NCBI RefSeq assembly: GCF_008831285.2
Contig: NC_045144.1
Location: 9,215,886-9,279,885, forward strand
Reading direction: 5' to 3'
DNA: 64,000 nt
Source of the DNA: Nymphaea colorata
Taxonomy: Eukaryota; Streptophyta; Magnoliopsida; Nymphaeales; Nymphaeaceae
In this document: in pieces, positions 42,306 to 52,522 of the stretch
How positions within the stretch are numbered: the stretch's first letter is position 1
Layout of the letters: the number at the start of each line of letters is the position of its first letter
Program-made: the position numbers and the translations under genes
The notes under the pieces: generated by a model
Told to the model about the DNA's origin: nothing
Databases searched by the model: none
Seen by the model: only the letters and a program-made list of their open reading frames with translations

Positions 42306-43278
42306 AGGTAACCCAAAATTAGTTCATGAATATAAGTTATCTTCGGGAAGGGAACGAGTTTCTCTCGCAGATGGTTCCTCTACTGTTGTGGCAGGCGAAG
42401 GGACTCTGTCCTTGTTGGACAAATTTCATGTCCCCCAGTTTCCCTTAAATCTCTTGTCAGTTAGTAAACTTACTAAAGAGCTGAACTGTGAACTCATTTT
42501 TTCTGCCAACCGTTGTGTTTTGCAGGACTTGGTGATAGGGAAGAGGATTGGGATTGGTTTGGCGTCTGATGGCCTATATCGTCTTCCCATACATGTGGCT
42601 ACAGCTCTTGTGACAGCGATCAGCAAGACAGAGAAACGAAGAGAAGATTGTCTTCAGTCCTTCTTGTACTGGCATGAACGTTTTGGACATTTACCTTTTG
42701 GGATTTTGAAACAGTTGTTTCCCGATTTGTGTTCTTCTTTGAATTTGTCTTTGATTTCCTGTGATGTGTGTCAATTTGTCAAACATGTGAGGGCTTCGTA
42801 CCCTATTTCTACTAGTTGTGTTAATGAAGCTTTTTCCTTGGTTCACTCGGATGTGTGGGGGCTTTCGGGAATTTATACCCGTCAAGGTTTTCAATACTTT
42901 ATCACTATTATTGATGACTTCTCTCGGGCTACTTTTGTGTACTTGTTAAAAGATCGCAGTGAGGTTCCTCATATCATAAAGACCTTCATTCTTCTTGTGT
43001 ATACTCAATATGGTGGGACAATTAAAACCTTTCGGTCTGATAATGCCCGTGAGTATATGTGTCAGTTTGTTGAGGATTTTCTTCGAAAAAGGGAGATTGT
43101 TCATGAGACGTCCTGTAGTTATACCCCCCACAAAATGGGGTGGCTGAAAGGAAAAATCGCCAGCTTCTTAATGTCACCAGGGCCCTTCTATTTCAGAGAC
43201 ATCTTCCTAAACACTATTGGGGTGATGCAGTTCTTACTAGTGCGTATCTCATCAATCGCATGCCCAGTCGTGTTCTGA
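42016..43278 (+). pseudogene. Chimeric frame: B1 RNase H joined to B2 protease-integrase
   Basis: 420 residues. The first about 95 come from RNase H of B1 and the remainder from B2: [76 protein letters not shown] frame change at TPHKMGW (normally TPPQNGV) ends the useful part. The fusion is a by-product of deletion, not a designed protein. Confidence 0.75.
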
Positions 43279-45490
43279 ATGGTCGGACTCCCCATTCGTT
43301 ACTTCCCGGCAGTCGTCAACCATTTCTACTCCCCCCTCGTGTTTTTGGATGTGTGTGTTTTATACATAATCACAGTCTCAATATTAAGAAACTTGATCCC
43401 AGATCTATCAAAGGTGTGTTTGTTGGGTATTCCCCTACTCAGAAAGGATACAGATGTATTGACCCCACCACTGGCCGAGTCTATGTTACGAGGGATGTTA
43501 CCTTCTTGGAACATGCCTCTTACTTTGGTGAGAATCCTCTTCAGGGGGCGAAGTCTGTGGTTAGGAAAGAGTTTTCTCAGAGTCAGGAGCTTCAATTTAC
43601 AGATTTCTTGGACTATAGGAAAGCAGAATCTCTCACTGTTGTTGATGTGCCTGAGAAGGAGGAAGGGTGTGACACTGAGAAGGAAGGCCATCGTTTGTTT
43701 GGACAGGTCTATTCTAGACGAGGTGCTCGGACAGAGGAGGTGACTTGTGGTGCGACATCTACTTCCAATCCCAATGCCACTCCTTCCCTGGATGAACCAA
43801 GTCCTACCTTGAAAACTCAGGATGAGGTTGAAAAAGAAAATGAAGATCTTCCCATTGCCCTGAGAAAGGGTGTCAGGTCATGTACTCAACACCCTATTGG
43901 TAATTTTGTATCTTATTCCAGACTTGGCAAGGATTACAAGTGTTTTGTTTCTTCTCTTTCTTTGGTTGTGATTCCCAGGACTGTTGCTGAAGCTCAAAGT
44001 GATTACAAGTGGGCTGGTGCTATGAAAGAAGAAATGGAAGCCTTGAGAAGAAACATGACATGGGAGGTTGTGAAGATTCTTGAGGCGGCTCACTTGGTTG
44101 GATCTAAATGGGTGTATACCATCAAGTACAAACTAGATGGAAGTGTTGAAAGATATAAAGCTCGTCTTGTGGTCAAGGGGTTTAGCAAAAAATATGGGAT
44201 TGATTACTTGGAGACCTTTGCTCCTGTTGCGAAAATGAAGACAGTCAGAGTTGTTATATCCCTAGCTGTGATGAAGGAGTGGAAGATGTACCAACTAGAT
44301 GTTAAGAATGTCTTCCTCAATGGTGACCTCGAAGAAGAAGTATATATGCATATGCCTCCAGGATATGAAGAACCAGAGAAATGTTGTAAGCTGAAAAAGG
44401 CCTTATATGACCTCAAGCAGTCGCCCAGAGCATGGTTCGAACGACTGAGACGAGTAATGCAACATCATGGGTACAAACAAGGGAATGGAGACCACACTCT
44501 ATTCGTGAAGAAAAAGGAGGGTAGAGTCACTCTTTTACTTGTCTATGTGGATGACATGATTGTCACAGGTAATGATGAGGAGGAGATCATCAAGTTAAAA
44601 GGGTTACTGGCTACGGAATTTGATCTCAAGGATCTTGGCAAGCTGAAGTATTTTCTTGGTATTGAGATTGCTAGATCGAGTACTGGTTTTGTGCTAAACC
44701 AAAGGAAATACACATTAGATCTGTTGGAAGTGACTGGTAAGTTGGGGTGTAGACCTCCTTCTACCCCACTTGACACCGGGCACAAGTTGAGTCTTAGAGA
44801 TGGAGAGCTGCTCTGTGAAGAAGCTAAGGGAAGATATCTACGTCTGGTTGGGAAGTTGATTTACCTTACCCTCACAAGACCTGATATCACTTTCGCGGTG
44901 AATGTATTGAGTCAATTCATGCATGCTCCTACTGATGCACATATGAATGCTGTGGACAGAGTATTATGTTACTTGAAGAGAAATCCTAGCAAGGGACTCT
45001 TGTATGTAAAACAAGAGACTATAGAGGTCGAGGGGTATTCCGATGTAGACTGGGCAGGTTGTGTTGATACCAGACGGTCTACTACATGGTACTGTGTCTA
45101 CCTGAGAGGAAACCTTGTAGTATGGAGGAGCAAGAGACAGGATGTATGTTCTCGATCTAGTGCAGAGGCAGAATATAGAGCCGTTGCTATGGGAGTGTCA
45201 GAGTTACTATGGTTGAAAATATTGTTGACTGATATTGGAATAGAGATTGAAGGACCTATGAAGATGTACTGTTATAATAAGTCTGCAATCGATCTAGCCA
45301 ACAACCCCATTCTACATGATAGAACCAAGCATGTTGAGATTGATCGTCACTTTATTCGTGAAAGAATTGGTGCTAAAGAGTTAATCCTTCCTTACATGTA
45401 GTCTGAAGACCAAACCGTTGATGTTCTGACGAAGGCTCTATCCTCGACTTCGTTCGAGAGAAATGTATCCAAGTTGGGCATGTTTGATAT
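42306..45490 (+). mobile_element. Copia element B2, protease to RNase H, no LTRs
   Basis: Forward-strand copy of the F2 family. It begins abruptly in the protease region ([20 protein letters not shown]), fused in frame to the RNase H of B1. It ends just after RNase H (SKLGMFDMF) without a polypurine tract or LTR. The loss of B1's 3' end and B2's 5' end fits one deletion between two neighbouring copies. Confidence 0.82.
43140..45401 (+). CDS. Integrase C-terminus, RT and RNase H of B2 (753 residues)
   Basis: Long open frame: [55 protein letters not shown], the variable tail, [118 protein letters not shown] and HDRTKHVEIDRHFIRERI. RT catalytic YVDD is intact. RNase H reads SDVDW (usual SDADW) and MYCYNKSA (usual CDNKSA), so an active-site Asp is lost. 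It ends at a stop before SEDQTVDVLTKAL. Confidence 0.85.
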   Translation: MAERKNRQLLNVTRALLFQRHLPKHYWGDAVLTSAYLINRMPSRVLNGRTPHSLLPGSRQPFLLPPRVFGCVCFIHNHSLNIKKLDPRSIKGVFVGYSPTQKGYRCIDPTTGRVYVTRDVTFLEHASYFGENPLQGAKSVVRKEFSQSQELQFTDFLDYRKAESLTVVDVPEKEEGCDTEKEGHRLFGQVYSRRGARTEEVTCGATSTSNPNATPSLDEPSPTLKTQDEVEKENEDLPIALRKGVRSCTQHPIGNFVSYSRLGKDYKCFVSSLSLVVIPRTVAEAQSDYKWAGAMKEEMEALRRNMTWEVVKILEAAHLVGSKWVYTIKYKLDGSVERYKARLVVKGFSKKYGIDYLETFAPVAKMKTVRVVISLAVMKEWKMYQLDVKNVFLNGDLEEEVYMHMPPGYEEPEKCCKLKKALYDLKQSPRAWFERLRRVMQHHGYKQGNGDHTLFVKKKEGRVTLLLVYVDDMIVTGNDEEEIIKLKGLLATEFDLKDLGKLKYFLGIEIARSSTGFVLNQRKYTLDLLEVTGKLGCRPPSTPLDTGHKLSLRDGELLCEEAKGRYLRLVGKLIYLTLTRPDITFAVNVLSQFMHAPTDAHMNAVDRVLCYLKRNPSKGLLYVKQETIEVEGYSDVDWAGCVDTRRSTTWYCVYLRGNLVVWRSKRQDVCSRSSAEAEYRAVAMGVSELLWLKILLTDIGIEIEGPMKMYCYNKSAIDLANNPILHDRTKHVEIDRHFIRERIGAKELILPYM

Positions 45491-46219
45491 GTTCGAGAGC
45501 CCTACCGATTCACGGAATCAACCGAAGGAGCAAAGACCCGCTCGCTGCCAGACTGTCGGATCCATCGAAGAGAACCGGAGAGGAAGATCGAGGGACGCCC
45601 TCTAAACTTGAATCTGCACCAGAGACGATGTGTTAACATTCAAATCAGTTGCTATACACTTAGATCACAACTGTGTTAGGAATCCAACAAGAAATGGGGT
45701 AAAAAACAGATGAAACAGATGAAATCGAAGGCGGAGCAGCCGGCTGACCTTGAAGGCTGAAGTGGCCCACGGACGCGGCCCGCGGACGACTGGTTCGGTG
45801 GTTCCTCCTGCAGACGTCGGAGAATCCCGAACGGGAGAACTAGAGAAGAGAAGAGTTGATGAAGTCGGAGAGATCGAGAGGCGACTGGCGAGAGAGGGAG
45901 AGTCGGAGAGAGCGAAAACTTCAAAAGAGAGGGAGAAGTGAGATTCGAGAACGAAAATGAAATGAGGAAACCCTAAACCTCGTCCCGCTTTGATGCTTTT
46001 TCATCTGAACCGGTTTTAAAAAAACCAGTTCACTAAATAATCGAGCCGATTCGAGCTTTAACGAGTTCACTTACATGAACTTGAACTCGACTCGATTAAT
46101 TAAACGAGTCGGCTCATCAACTCGAGCTCGACTCGTTTAACTAAATAAGCGGCTCGTTTAAACATACGAGTCGAGTTAAACGAGTCGAGCTCGAGTAGCT
46201 CGACTCGTTGAACAGCCCT
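45491..46219. mobile_element. Probable non-autonomous DNA transposon, left end unclear
   Basis: Sequence unlike copia fills the gap between B2 and E. Its right part (about 46035-46219) is packed with GAGTCGAGC / GCTCGACTCG palindromic units and ends GTTGAACAGCCCT. This matches a widespread plant DNA-transposon terminus (AGGGCTGTTCAACGAG type, hAT-like by memory). No matching left terminus was found at the B2 junction. The 45640-45960 part is purine-rich and has no recognised gene. Confidence 0.5.
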
Positions 46220-48531
46220 AACCCTCACACATCTCAACAGAATGGTGTAGTTGAAAGAAAACATCGCCATTTGTTGGATGTAGCCCGCACCATCATGATT
46301 CATTCTCATATGCCTTCCAAATTTTGGGGAGATGCAATTTTGACTGCATGTTACCTAATAAATAGAATGCCATCATCTTCCATAGACAACAAAATTCCAA
46401 TACAAATTCTATACCCAAATAGAGCTTTATTTTTCGTTACCCCCACGTATATTTGGGTGCACATGCTTTGTCCATAAACTTGGTCCCAATCGAGATAAAC
46501 TGGCTGCTCAAGCAAGTAATGTGTGTTTGTGGGATACTCTAAAAATCAAAAGGGGTATCGATGTCTTGATCCTATATCTAATCGAGAGTTTGTCAATGCC
46601 GATGTAACCTTTCTCGAGTCATCTCCATTCTTTCTTGCAAGTCCTTCAAATCCTAAGTCTGAGATGCCATCTTCGGTTCCACTTCCAATTCCTCTTGAGT
46701 CCCTTCCTTGTTCATCATCACCCTCCATCCCTCGGTTTAAAGATCCTCCTCTTACATATTCAAGAAGAAATCCATCATCTAATGACCCAGCACCATCTTG
46801 CTCTCAGGAGATAAGTAGTTTTGAATTACATAACATGCCTGAGTGTTCCCTTAATGCTCCAGTTCCTGATGAATTACCTATTGCTCTGCGTAAAGAGATT
46901 AGACAATGTACAATTTATCCTCTTTCTAAGTTTGTTAGTACAGCTCATGTGAGAAATCATATGTGCAAATTCATTGATGCCTTGTCAGCTACATCCATTC
47001 CTGTTTCACATGAACAAGCTATGTTGGACTCTAAGTGGTACCAGGCTATGAAGGAGGAGATGGATTCTCTAATATCTCGTCAGACTTGGGATCTCGTTGA
47101 ACCTCCTTATGGGGCAGATATTGTTGGCTAGAAATGGGTTTTCACTATCAAGTACAACTCAGATGGTACAGTTGAGCGCTACAAGGCACGTTTGGTAGCA
47201 AAAGGGTAGGCACAGACATATGGTGTTGACTTCTTTGAAACATTCTCTCCTGTGGCACGTTTGGGCACTATACAACTTATTATATCTGTTGCAGTTCATT
47301 ATAGTTGGAACATGTACCAACTCGATGTTAAAAATGTCTTTCTTTATGGGGATTTAACTGAAGTAGTCTATATGCAGTAACCACCCAGCTTTGAGAAACA
47401 GGGGGAGTGTACCAAGGTATGTCTGTTAAAGAAGGCTATATATGGTTTGAAACAAAGTCCTAGAGCATGGTTTCAGATGTTGTGTGACGTTGTATCTAAG
47501 TTTGAGTTTCAGAGATCGCCTCTAGACCATTCATTGTTCATAAAAAAGACCTCCAGAGGTATAGTTGTTATGGTGGTATATGTGGATGATATTATTTTAA
47601 CTGGTGACAATGAACAAGAAATGCAGGACACAAAGGAATATTTGCAGCAACATTTTGTTACTAAAGATCTTGGCTCTCTACGTTACTTCTTGGGGATAGA
47701 AGCGGCAAGGAGCAAAGAAGGTCTAGTCCTTTCTCAAAGAAAATATGTTCTTGATTTGCTTCACGAAACAGGTATGACTGGAACTAAACCAGCTTCTATA
47801 CTTATGAATTCTCGCACTCATTTATATGATGACAAATCTGAGCCTGTTGATAGCAAATCATATCGGTCTCTCATTGGAAAGCTACTATATGTAACAATTA
47901 CTAGACCTGATATATCATTTGCTGTGGGAAAACTAAGCCAATTTATGGACAAGCCGAGGAAAGCCCATTGGGATGCAGCTCTGTTATTATTGAAATTTCT
48001 AAAAGGCTCCCTGGAAAGGGTCTATTATTTAGAAGAAGCACCTCACTTCAGATAGAAGCTTACTCTGATGCAGATTATGCAGGCTCAGTTGATGACAGAA
48101 AGTCCACTACAGGATTCTGTATCTTTGTTGGTGGCAACTTAGTCTGTTGGAGAAGTAAAAAACAAGCTGTTGTTGCTCGATCAAGTGCAGAGTCAGAATA
48201 TCGAGCCATGGCCCAAACAGCCACTGAGATAACATGGGTGAAAGGCATGCTAGAAGGTCTTGGAATTCAGGTTGAGCTACCTATAAAAATGCAATGTGAT
48301 AATAAAGCGGCTACTTACATAGCGAATAATCCGGTCTTCCATGAGCGGACCAAACATATTGAAGTTGATTGTCATTACATTAGAGACTTAGTCCAAGCAG
48401 GGATTATCTCTACTGAGTATGTTGCTTCCGAAGACCAACCTGCAGACATATTTACCAAAGCTCTTCCAATATCCAATTTCATGAAGTGTTGTAGCAAGCT
48501 GAGCATGATAGACATCTATGCTCCAGCTTGA
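46220..48531 (+). pseudogene. Integrase C-terminus, RT and RNase H of E, broken
   Basis: 46220-46477 integrase ([35 protein letters not shown]). 46523-47131 integrase tail and RT start (ELPIALRKEIRQCTIYPLSK, ending at a TAG where Trp/Ser is expected: ADIVG-stop-KW). A TAG near 47207 and a TAA near 47378 follow in the RT block. 47447-48055 RT ([40 protein letters not shown]). 47968-48531 RNase H ([45 protein letters not shown]). Confidence 0.8.
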
Positions 48532-48538
48532 GGGGGAG

Positions 48539-48766
48539 TGTTAAGAAAACGTGCTGCTTTTTGATATTTAAAGTGTTATGTGTTTTGGTATTTAGTATTA
48601 GGTAGCTTTCTGAATTTTTAATATTTTGGTGGACTCTTTATGTAAAGGGTTAGTCTTAACCCTAATCCTATTTAGTCTAATGAAAACAGGAGCAGCTGGA
48701 CGTTTTTCTGGACTGCTACCTTTCTCTCCTCCTTCCTCTCGTTCTTCTCTACCTCTCAACGTAACA
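48539..48766 (+). repeat. 3' LTR of E
   Basis: About 228 bp, TGTTAAGAAAACG to CAACGTAACA. The right edge is uncertain by 2-3 bp because it blends into the D2 sequence ACACTCCACAAC. A hairpin GGGTTA/TAACCC lies at 48647-48662. Confidence 0.8.
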
Positions 48767-48785
48767 CACTCCACAACAAAACGGA

Positions 48786-49655
48786 GTGGTCGAGCGTAAA
48801 CATAGGCACATTATTGAAACAACTAGAACTCTTCTTTTATCTAAAAATGTTCCCAAAAACTTTTGGGTTGAGGCTGTTTTGACTTCAACCTATTTAATTA
48901 ATAGAATGCCTACCAAACTTTTGAAATATATTTCTCCTTTTGAAAAACTTCACCATGTTAAACCTAATTACAATAGACTTAAAGTCTTTGGTTGCAAATG
49001 TTTTGTGTTAAGTGACAAATACGATAAGCCTTCTTTCAAAGCTATTTGTTGTGTTTTTATTGGGTATTCTGAAACTCAAAAGGGTTATAGATGTTATGAT
49101 ATTGAAAGAGACAAAGTGTATGTTTCTAGAAATGTGATCTTTTTAGAAAATGAAGATGGTTTTAAAGATGAACCCAAGAAACTAGAAGATTATACTTTTC
49201 TTTGGACTAATAATATTGATGATGATGATGATATTGATGATGATAAACCTGACAAAGTTGAAGAAGTGCAAATTGGAGAAGTCAACAATGATAATCTTAC
49301 TCATATCAATCCTCCAAAAGAGATTTTAGTTTATAAGAGAAGAGATCCCCAAAATCAAGAAATTAATCAATCTCTTCTTAGGAGATCCCAAAGGCACATT
49401 AGGCCTCCTAAAAAATTTATCCCTGAGTCTTTTTCTCCAAAATTTCAAGTTTGTCTTATGGCACATCATTCTTTTTATGAGTCATCTTCTTACCTTGAAG
49501 CTAAGGAAGATCCCAATTGGATTGAAGTCATGAATCTTAGCTTAAAGCTCTTGAAAGCAATGAGACTTGGGATATTGTGTCTCTACCAACAGGGAAAAAG
49601 ACTATTAATTGTAGATGGATCTATAAAATCAAAACTAGAAGTGATGGAACTTTAG
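48786..49655 (+). pseudogene. Integrase C-terminal half and RT start of D2
   Basis: The frame begins VERKHRHIIETTRTLLLSKN, then STYLINRMPTKLLKYISPFE, FGCKCFVLSDKYDKPSFKAI, an acidic DDDDDIDDDKPDK stretch and SSYLEAKEDPNWIEVMN. It then slips out of frame near 49550; the RT continues in the next entry. Confidence 0.82.
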
Positions 49656-50344
49656 AAAGATATAAGGCTAGACTTGTTACCAAGGGATATGCTCAAGAAT
49701 ATGGGGTTGATTATGAAGAAACCTTTGCTCCTGTAGCTCGCATGACTTCTGTTAGAACTCTTATTGCCATTGCTTCTGTTAAACATTGGACTAATTTTCA
49801 AATGGATGTTAAAAATGCCTTCTTAAATGGTCACTTACAAGAAGAGGTTTTCATGAGTGCTCCTCCTGGTTTTGATCTACCTCAAAACAAAGTTTTACGT
49901 CTTAAGAAAGCACTTTATGGTTTGAAACAAGCTCCGAAGGTCTGGTTTGACAAGTTTAGTAGTGTCATGTTTAATCAAGGTTTTCAATCATGTTACTCTG
50001 ATACTGCCATGTTTGTAAAAACCACCTCCATAGGTGTAGTTTTATTATTGTACGTTGATGATATGGTTATTACTGGGAGTGATGATGAAGGGATCATAGA
50101 GGTAAAACAATTTCTTAAGAAATACTTTCAAATGACTGATTTGGGAAGACTAACATATTTTCTTGGAATTGAAGTTGCTTATAGCAAACAAGGTTATCTG
50201 CTTTCTCAAATGAAGTTTGCTAGTGAATTAATTGGCAGAACAGGTATCTCAGATGACAAAGTTGTGGATACTCCAGAAGCATTGGGAATAAAAATGAGAA
50301 TTGATGATGGAGAGATATTAGAGAATCTCACTCCTTTTCGGTAA
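49577..50344 (+). CDS. Reverse transcriptase of D2 (255 residues)
   Basis: [119 protein letters not shown]. The RT core with YVDD is complete and open. It ends at TAA where Gln is expected (PFRQIVGAL in relatives). Confidence 0.85.
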   Translation: MSLPTGKKTINCRWIYKIKTRSDGTLERYKARLVTKGYAQEYGVDYEETFAPVARMTSVRTLIAIASVKHWTNFQMDVKNAFLNGHLQEEVFMSAPPGFDLPQNKVLRLKKALYGLKQAPKVWFDKFSSVMFNQGFQSCYSDTAMFVKTTSIGVVLLLYVDDMVITGSDDEGIIEVKQFLKKYFQMTDLGRLTYFLGIEVAYSKQGYLLSQMKFASELIGRTGISDDKVVDTPEALGIKMRIDDGEILENLTPFR

Positions 50345-50995
50345 ATAGTTGGTGCTCTCTCTTATCTCTCTATCACCAGACCTGACATTGCTCATGACGT
50401 GCATGTTATAAGCCAATTTCAGTAAAGACCCACCTCAGTTCACATGGGAGCGGCAATGCAGATTGTGCGTTATGTGAAAAACACAATCAATAAATGACTA
50501 TTTATGTATTCCTCTAATGTATTAGAATTAGTTGCTTATACAGATGCTGATTGGGGTGGAGATCCCATTAATAGTCACTCCACCACTGGATTTTGTGTGT
50601 TTTTAGGTGATTTCTTAATTTCCTGGCGATGCAAGAAACAGAATGAGGTGTCACTATCATCAACAGAAGCTGAGTATCGTGCAATGACAACTACAACAAT
50701 GGAGATAGTGTGGCTCAAGAGTTTGTTGAAAGATACGGGAATTCATATCAAGGATCCTGTCAAGCTTTGTTGTGACAACAAAAGTGCAATTTATATTGCT
50801 AGCAATCACACATTTCACGAAAGAACGATGCATATAGAGATGGACTGTCATTATGTTCATGAAGAATTCCTTCAGAAGAATATTGATCTCTCCTATGTTT
50901 CATCTGAATATCAACTAGGCGACTTCTTCACAAAGGCTCTTGCGGCTGCCAGGTTTCAATTTCTCCTTGGCAAACTTTCGGTTATCACACTGTAA
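50345..50995 (+). pseudogene. RNase H of D2
   Basis: 50345-50503 has stops (TAA, then TGA where Arg is usual). 50504-50995 is open: LELVAYTDADWGGDPINSHS, STEAEYRAMTTTTMEIVWLK, LCCDNKSAIYIASNHTFHER, EYQLGDFFTKALAAARFQFL. The Asp residues of the active site are present. Confidence 0.82.
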
Positions 50996-51009
50996 GTTTG
51001 AGGGGGGGG

Positions 51010-51085
51010 TGTTAGAATGTATGTACCCCTTCTATACATATACATATATGTATATACATTACATATATTAGTATCTAATATGTGT

Positions 51086-51121
<36 letters not shown>

Positions 51122-51519
51122 ATTTATTTATTTATTGGGTACTTAGGATATTTATGTAATTTTTCAATTTCTTTATGTCTTTTTCTTTTCTGTATTTTTC
51201 CTCTTTTACCCCTGCCCCTTTCTGTTTTTATCCAAAGGGGACCCAAGGGAAGACTAGTCCCAACGGCTAGAATTCTAGCCGTTGGAACTAGTCTCCAATG
51301 GCTAGTCTTCTCCTCTCTCTTGTTCTCTTCCTTATAAATAGTGTACATCCTCTAGTGTCTTCTCATGGCTTTTTAGCCACTTCTTGTAGTGTTTATTGGA
51401 ATCAATATATGTTCTTTGTTCATCTTGGGTGTGGCCTCTTGAGTATTACTTTGTTGTGTTGGAGGAAGCTTCAAGTGTGACATTATTGAAGCATTAGTCT
51501 TGTTTGGGTCTCATTTACA
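51010..51519 (+). repeat. 3' LTR of D2
   Basis: About 510 bp, TGTTAGAATGTATG to CTCATTTACA. It has a (TA)n run at about 51089-51116, a 42-bp palindrome at 51252-51293, and TATAAATA at 51333-51340. Confidence 0.85.
51252..51340 (+). promoter_or_regulatory. LTR promoter: palindrome with MYB-like cores plus TATA box
   Basis: The region 51252-51293 is self-complementary with a single mismatch. It contains CCAACGGCTAGAATTCTAGC then CGTTGG, so two inverted CAACGG/CCGTTG cores, plus outer ACTAGT arms. TATAAATA follows 40 bp downstream (51333-51340). The same layout occurs in both LTRs of D (palindromes at 35925-35948 and 58091-58134; TATA at 35869-35876 and 58046-58053, reverse strand). CNGTTR-type sites bind MYB factors; their role here is inferred. 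Confidence 0.65.
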
Positions 51520-51529
51520 TGAAGTTCTA

Positions 51530-51751
51530 ACATGTTTAGCCAACTGACAAGCATCAACAAGATATCATAGATATGTCCAAACTAGAAACTCAAGAAATAA
51601 CTGTTTCAAAATTCCAAAAGGAAGATGTCCAAGGCGTTCATGCCAATACAAAAATAACTGAAAACAATCTTCTCTCTTCTTTTCGGTCCTGCTAACAGCT
51701 GTCATAAGAACATTGGCCACCCGGATGGGAAGTCGATATAAGCCTTCAGAC
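51530..51751 (-). pseudogene. GAG-pre-integrase region of F
   Basis: The reverse strand reads GLYRLPIRVANVLMTAVSRT, then [17 protein letters not shown], and decays toward LVDACQLAKHV near 51540. The reading resumes on the far side of the hAT insert at 53000. Confidence 0.75.
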
Positions 51752-51904
51752 CAATGTTGTAAGAAGCGTACGCTTCTTACAAAATATAAACGAGTCAAGG
51801 CGTTTTTTTTTAAAAACGCCTTGAGGCAGGGGTGTGAGGCGCACGCATCCCTGAAGCGTGCGCCTCATATGGAAGAGGCGTACGCCTCCATATGTGGCAA
51901 GTTC

Positions 51905-52400
51905 AGTGCTTGAGGCGTACACCTCGAGGACAGATTAATTAATTGCTAAAATCACCGGCAAACATTGCAACTGTAGGTTTTCTTCTTGTGCAATGTGAAT
52001 GTCCCCAGGAGAAAGAACGCCATAACTATAAACATCAACTTTAGTTGATACCTTTCCGCTCAACCCAAATTCTGACAGGTGCATTAGAAAGCAAGATTAC
52101 AAAGTCAGTTGGCTTGTAGTGGAACACATGAGTGGCACAGTTTGAACTGATATTGAAGATTTCATTTCGAAATTGCATGCTAATTCTGCAAAAAGTTATA
52201 TATGCATTTCTGTCGGCATAATACAGCAAAGTTCCTTCCCAGCTCGGTCATGCATACCGGTGTGAAGTCCCCTGCTCAAAAGATCATCGATTTATGAGAG
52301 GCACAGAGGGAGTGAGAGAGGGTTCTTTGACTCTTTCTCTGATGGAGACAGAGTAGTCTTCGGTTGAATGAAGAAAGAAAGAAAAAAAAATGCATCTTTA
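51905..52400 (-). other. Unassigned Pack-hAT interior, left part
   Basis: This may be intron 1 of the captured peroxiredoxin gene or a second captured piece. One reverse-strand frame (52041-52229) reads FVILLSNAPVRIWVERKG; I do not recognise it. Confidence 0.35.
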
Positions 52401-52404
52401 ATAC

Positions 52405-52522
52405 CAGGGTGCGAAGAGATGATGGTCCAACTATCGTCCACATATTCATGAAGCCTTATTCTTCCACGAGTACAATCCGCTTCAACGTTGGGAATGGTAT
52501 CGCCAATCGTTAACCCAGGCAT
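52405..52522 (-). pseudogene. PER1: Captured exon 1 of a 1-Cys peroxiredoxin gene
   Basis: The reverse strand from ATG at 52522-52520 encodes [20 protein letters not shown], then [19 protein letters not shown]. It ends at a consensus-like donor CACCCTG|GTATTA (exon end 52405). This matches the N-terminus and the first exon boundary of plant 1-Cys peroxiredoxin (PER1; SHPG then DFTPVC in relatives). The peroxidatic Cys lies in the next exon and is absent. Upstream bases to about 52650 should be the source gene's 5' UTR, and downstream bases to about 52290 the start of its intron 1. The start codon, frame and splice donor are intact. PER1 detoxifies peroxides in seeds; this fragment cannot. Confidence 0.85.

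Larger units (their letters stand above)
46220..48766 (+). mobile_element. Copia element E, 3' half with LTR
   Basis: Forward-strand copy related to element A. It starts in the integrase at PHTSQQNG and runs through RT and RNase H to polypurine tract TTGAGGGGGAG and an LTR (48539-48766). The 5' half is missing. D2 follows at once. Confidence 0.82.
48767..51519 (+). mobile_element. Copia element D2, 3' half with LTR
   Basis: Forward-strand copy of the D family. It begins in the integrase at TPQQNG and runs to RNase H, polypurine tract (TTTGAGGGGGGG) and LTR 51010-51519. The 5' half is missing. It preserves the integrase segment lost at the break in D. Confidence 0.85.

Noticed and set aside
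52041-52229. Second captured gene in the Pack-hAT
   Set aside because: The frame FVILLSNAPVRIWVERKG looks protein-like, but I could not assign it to any family; it may be intron.
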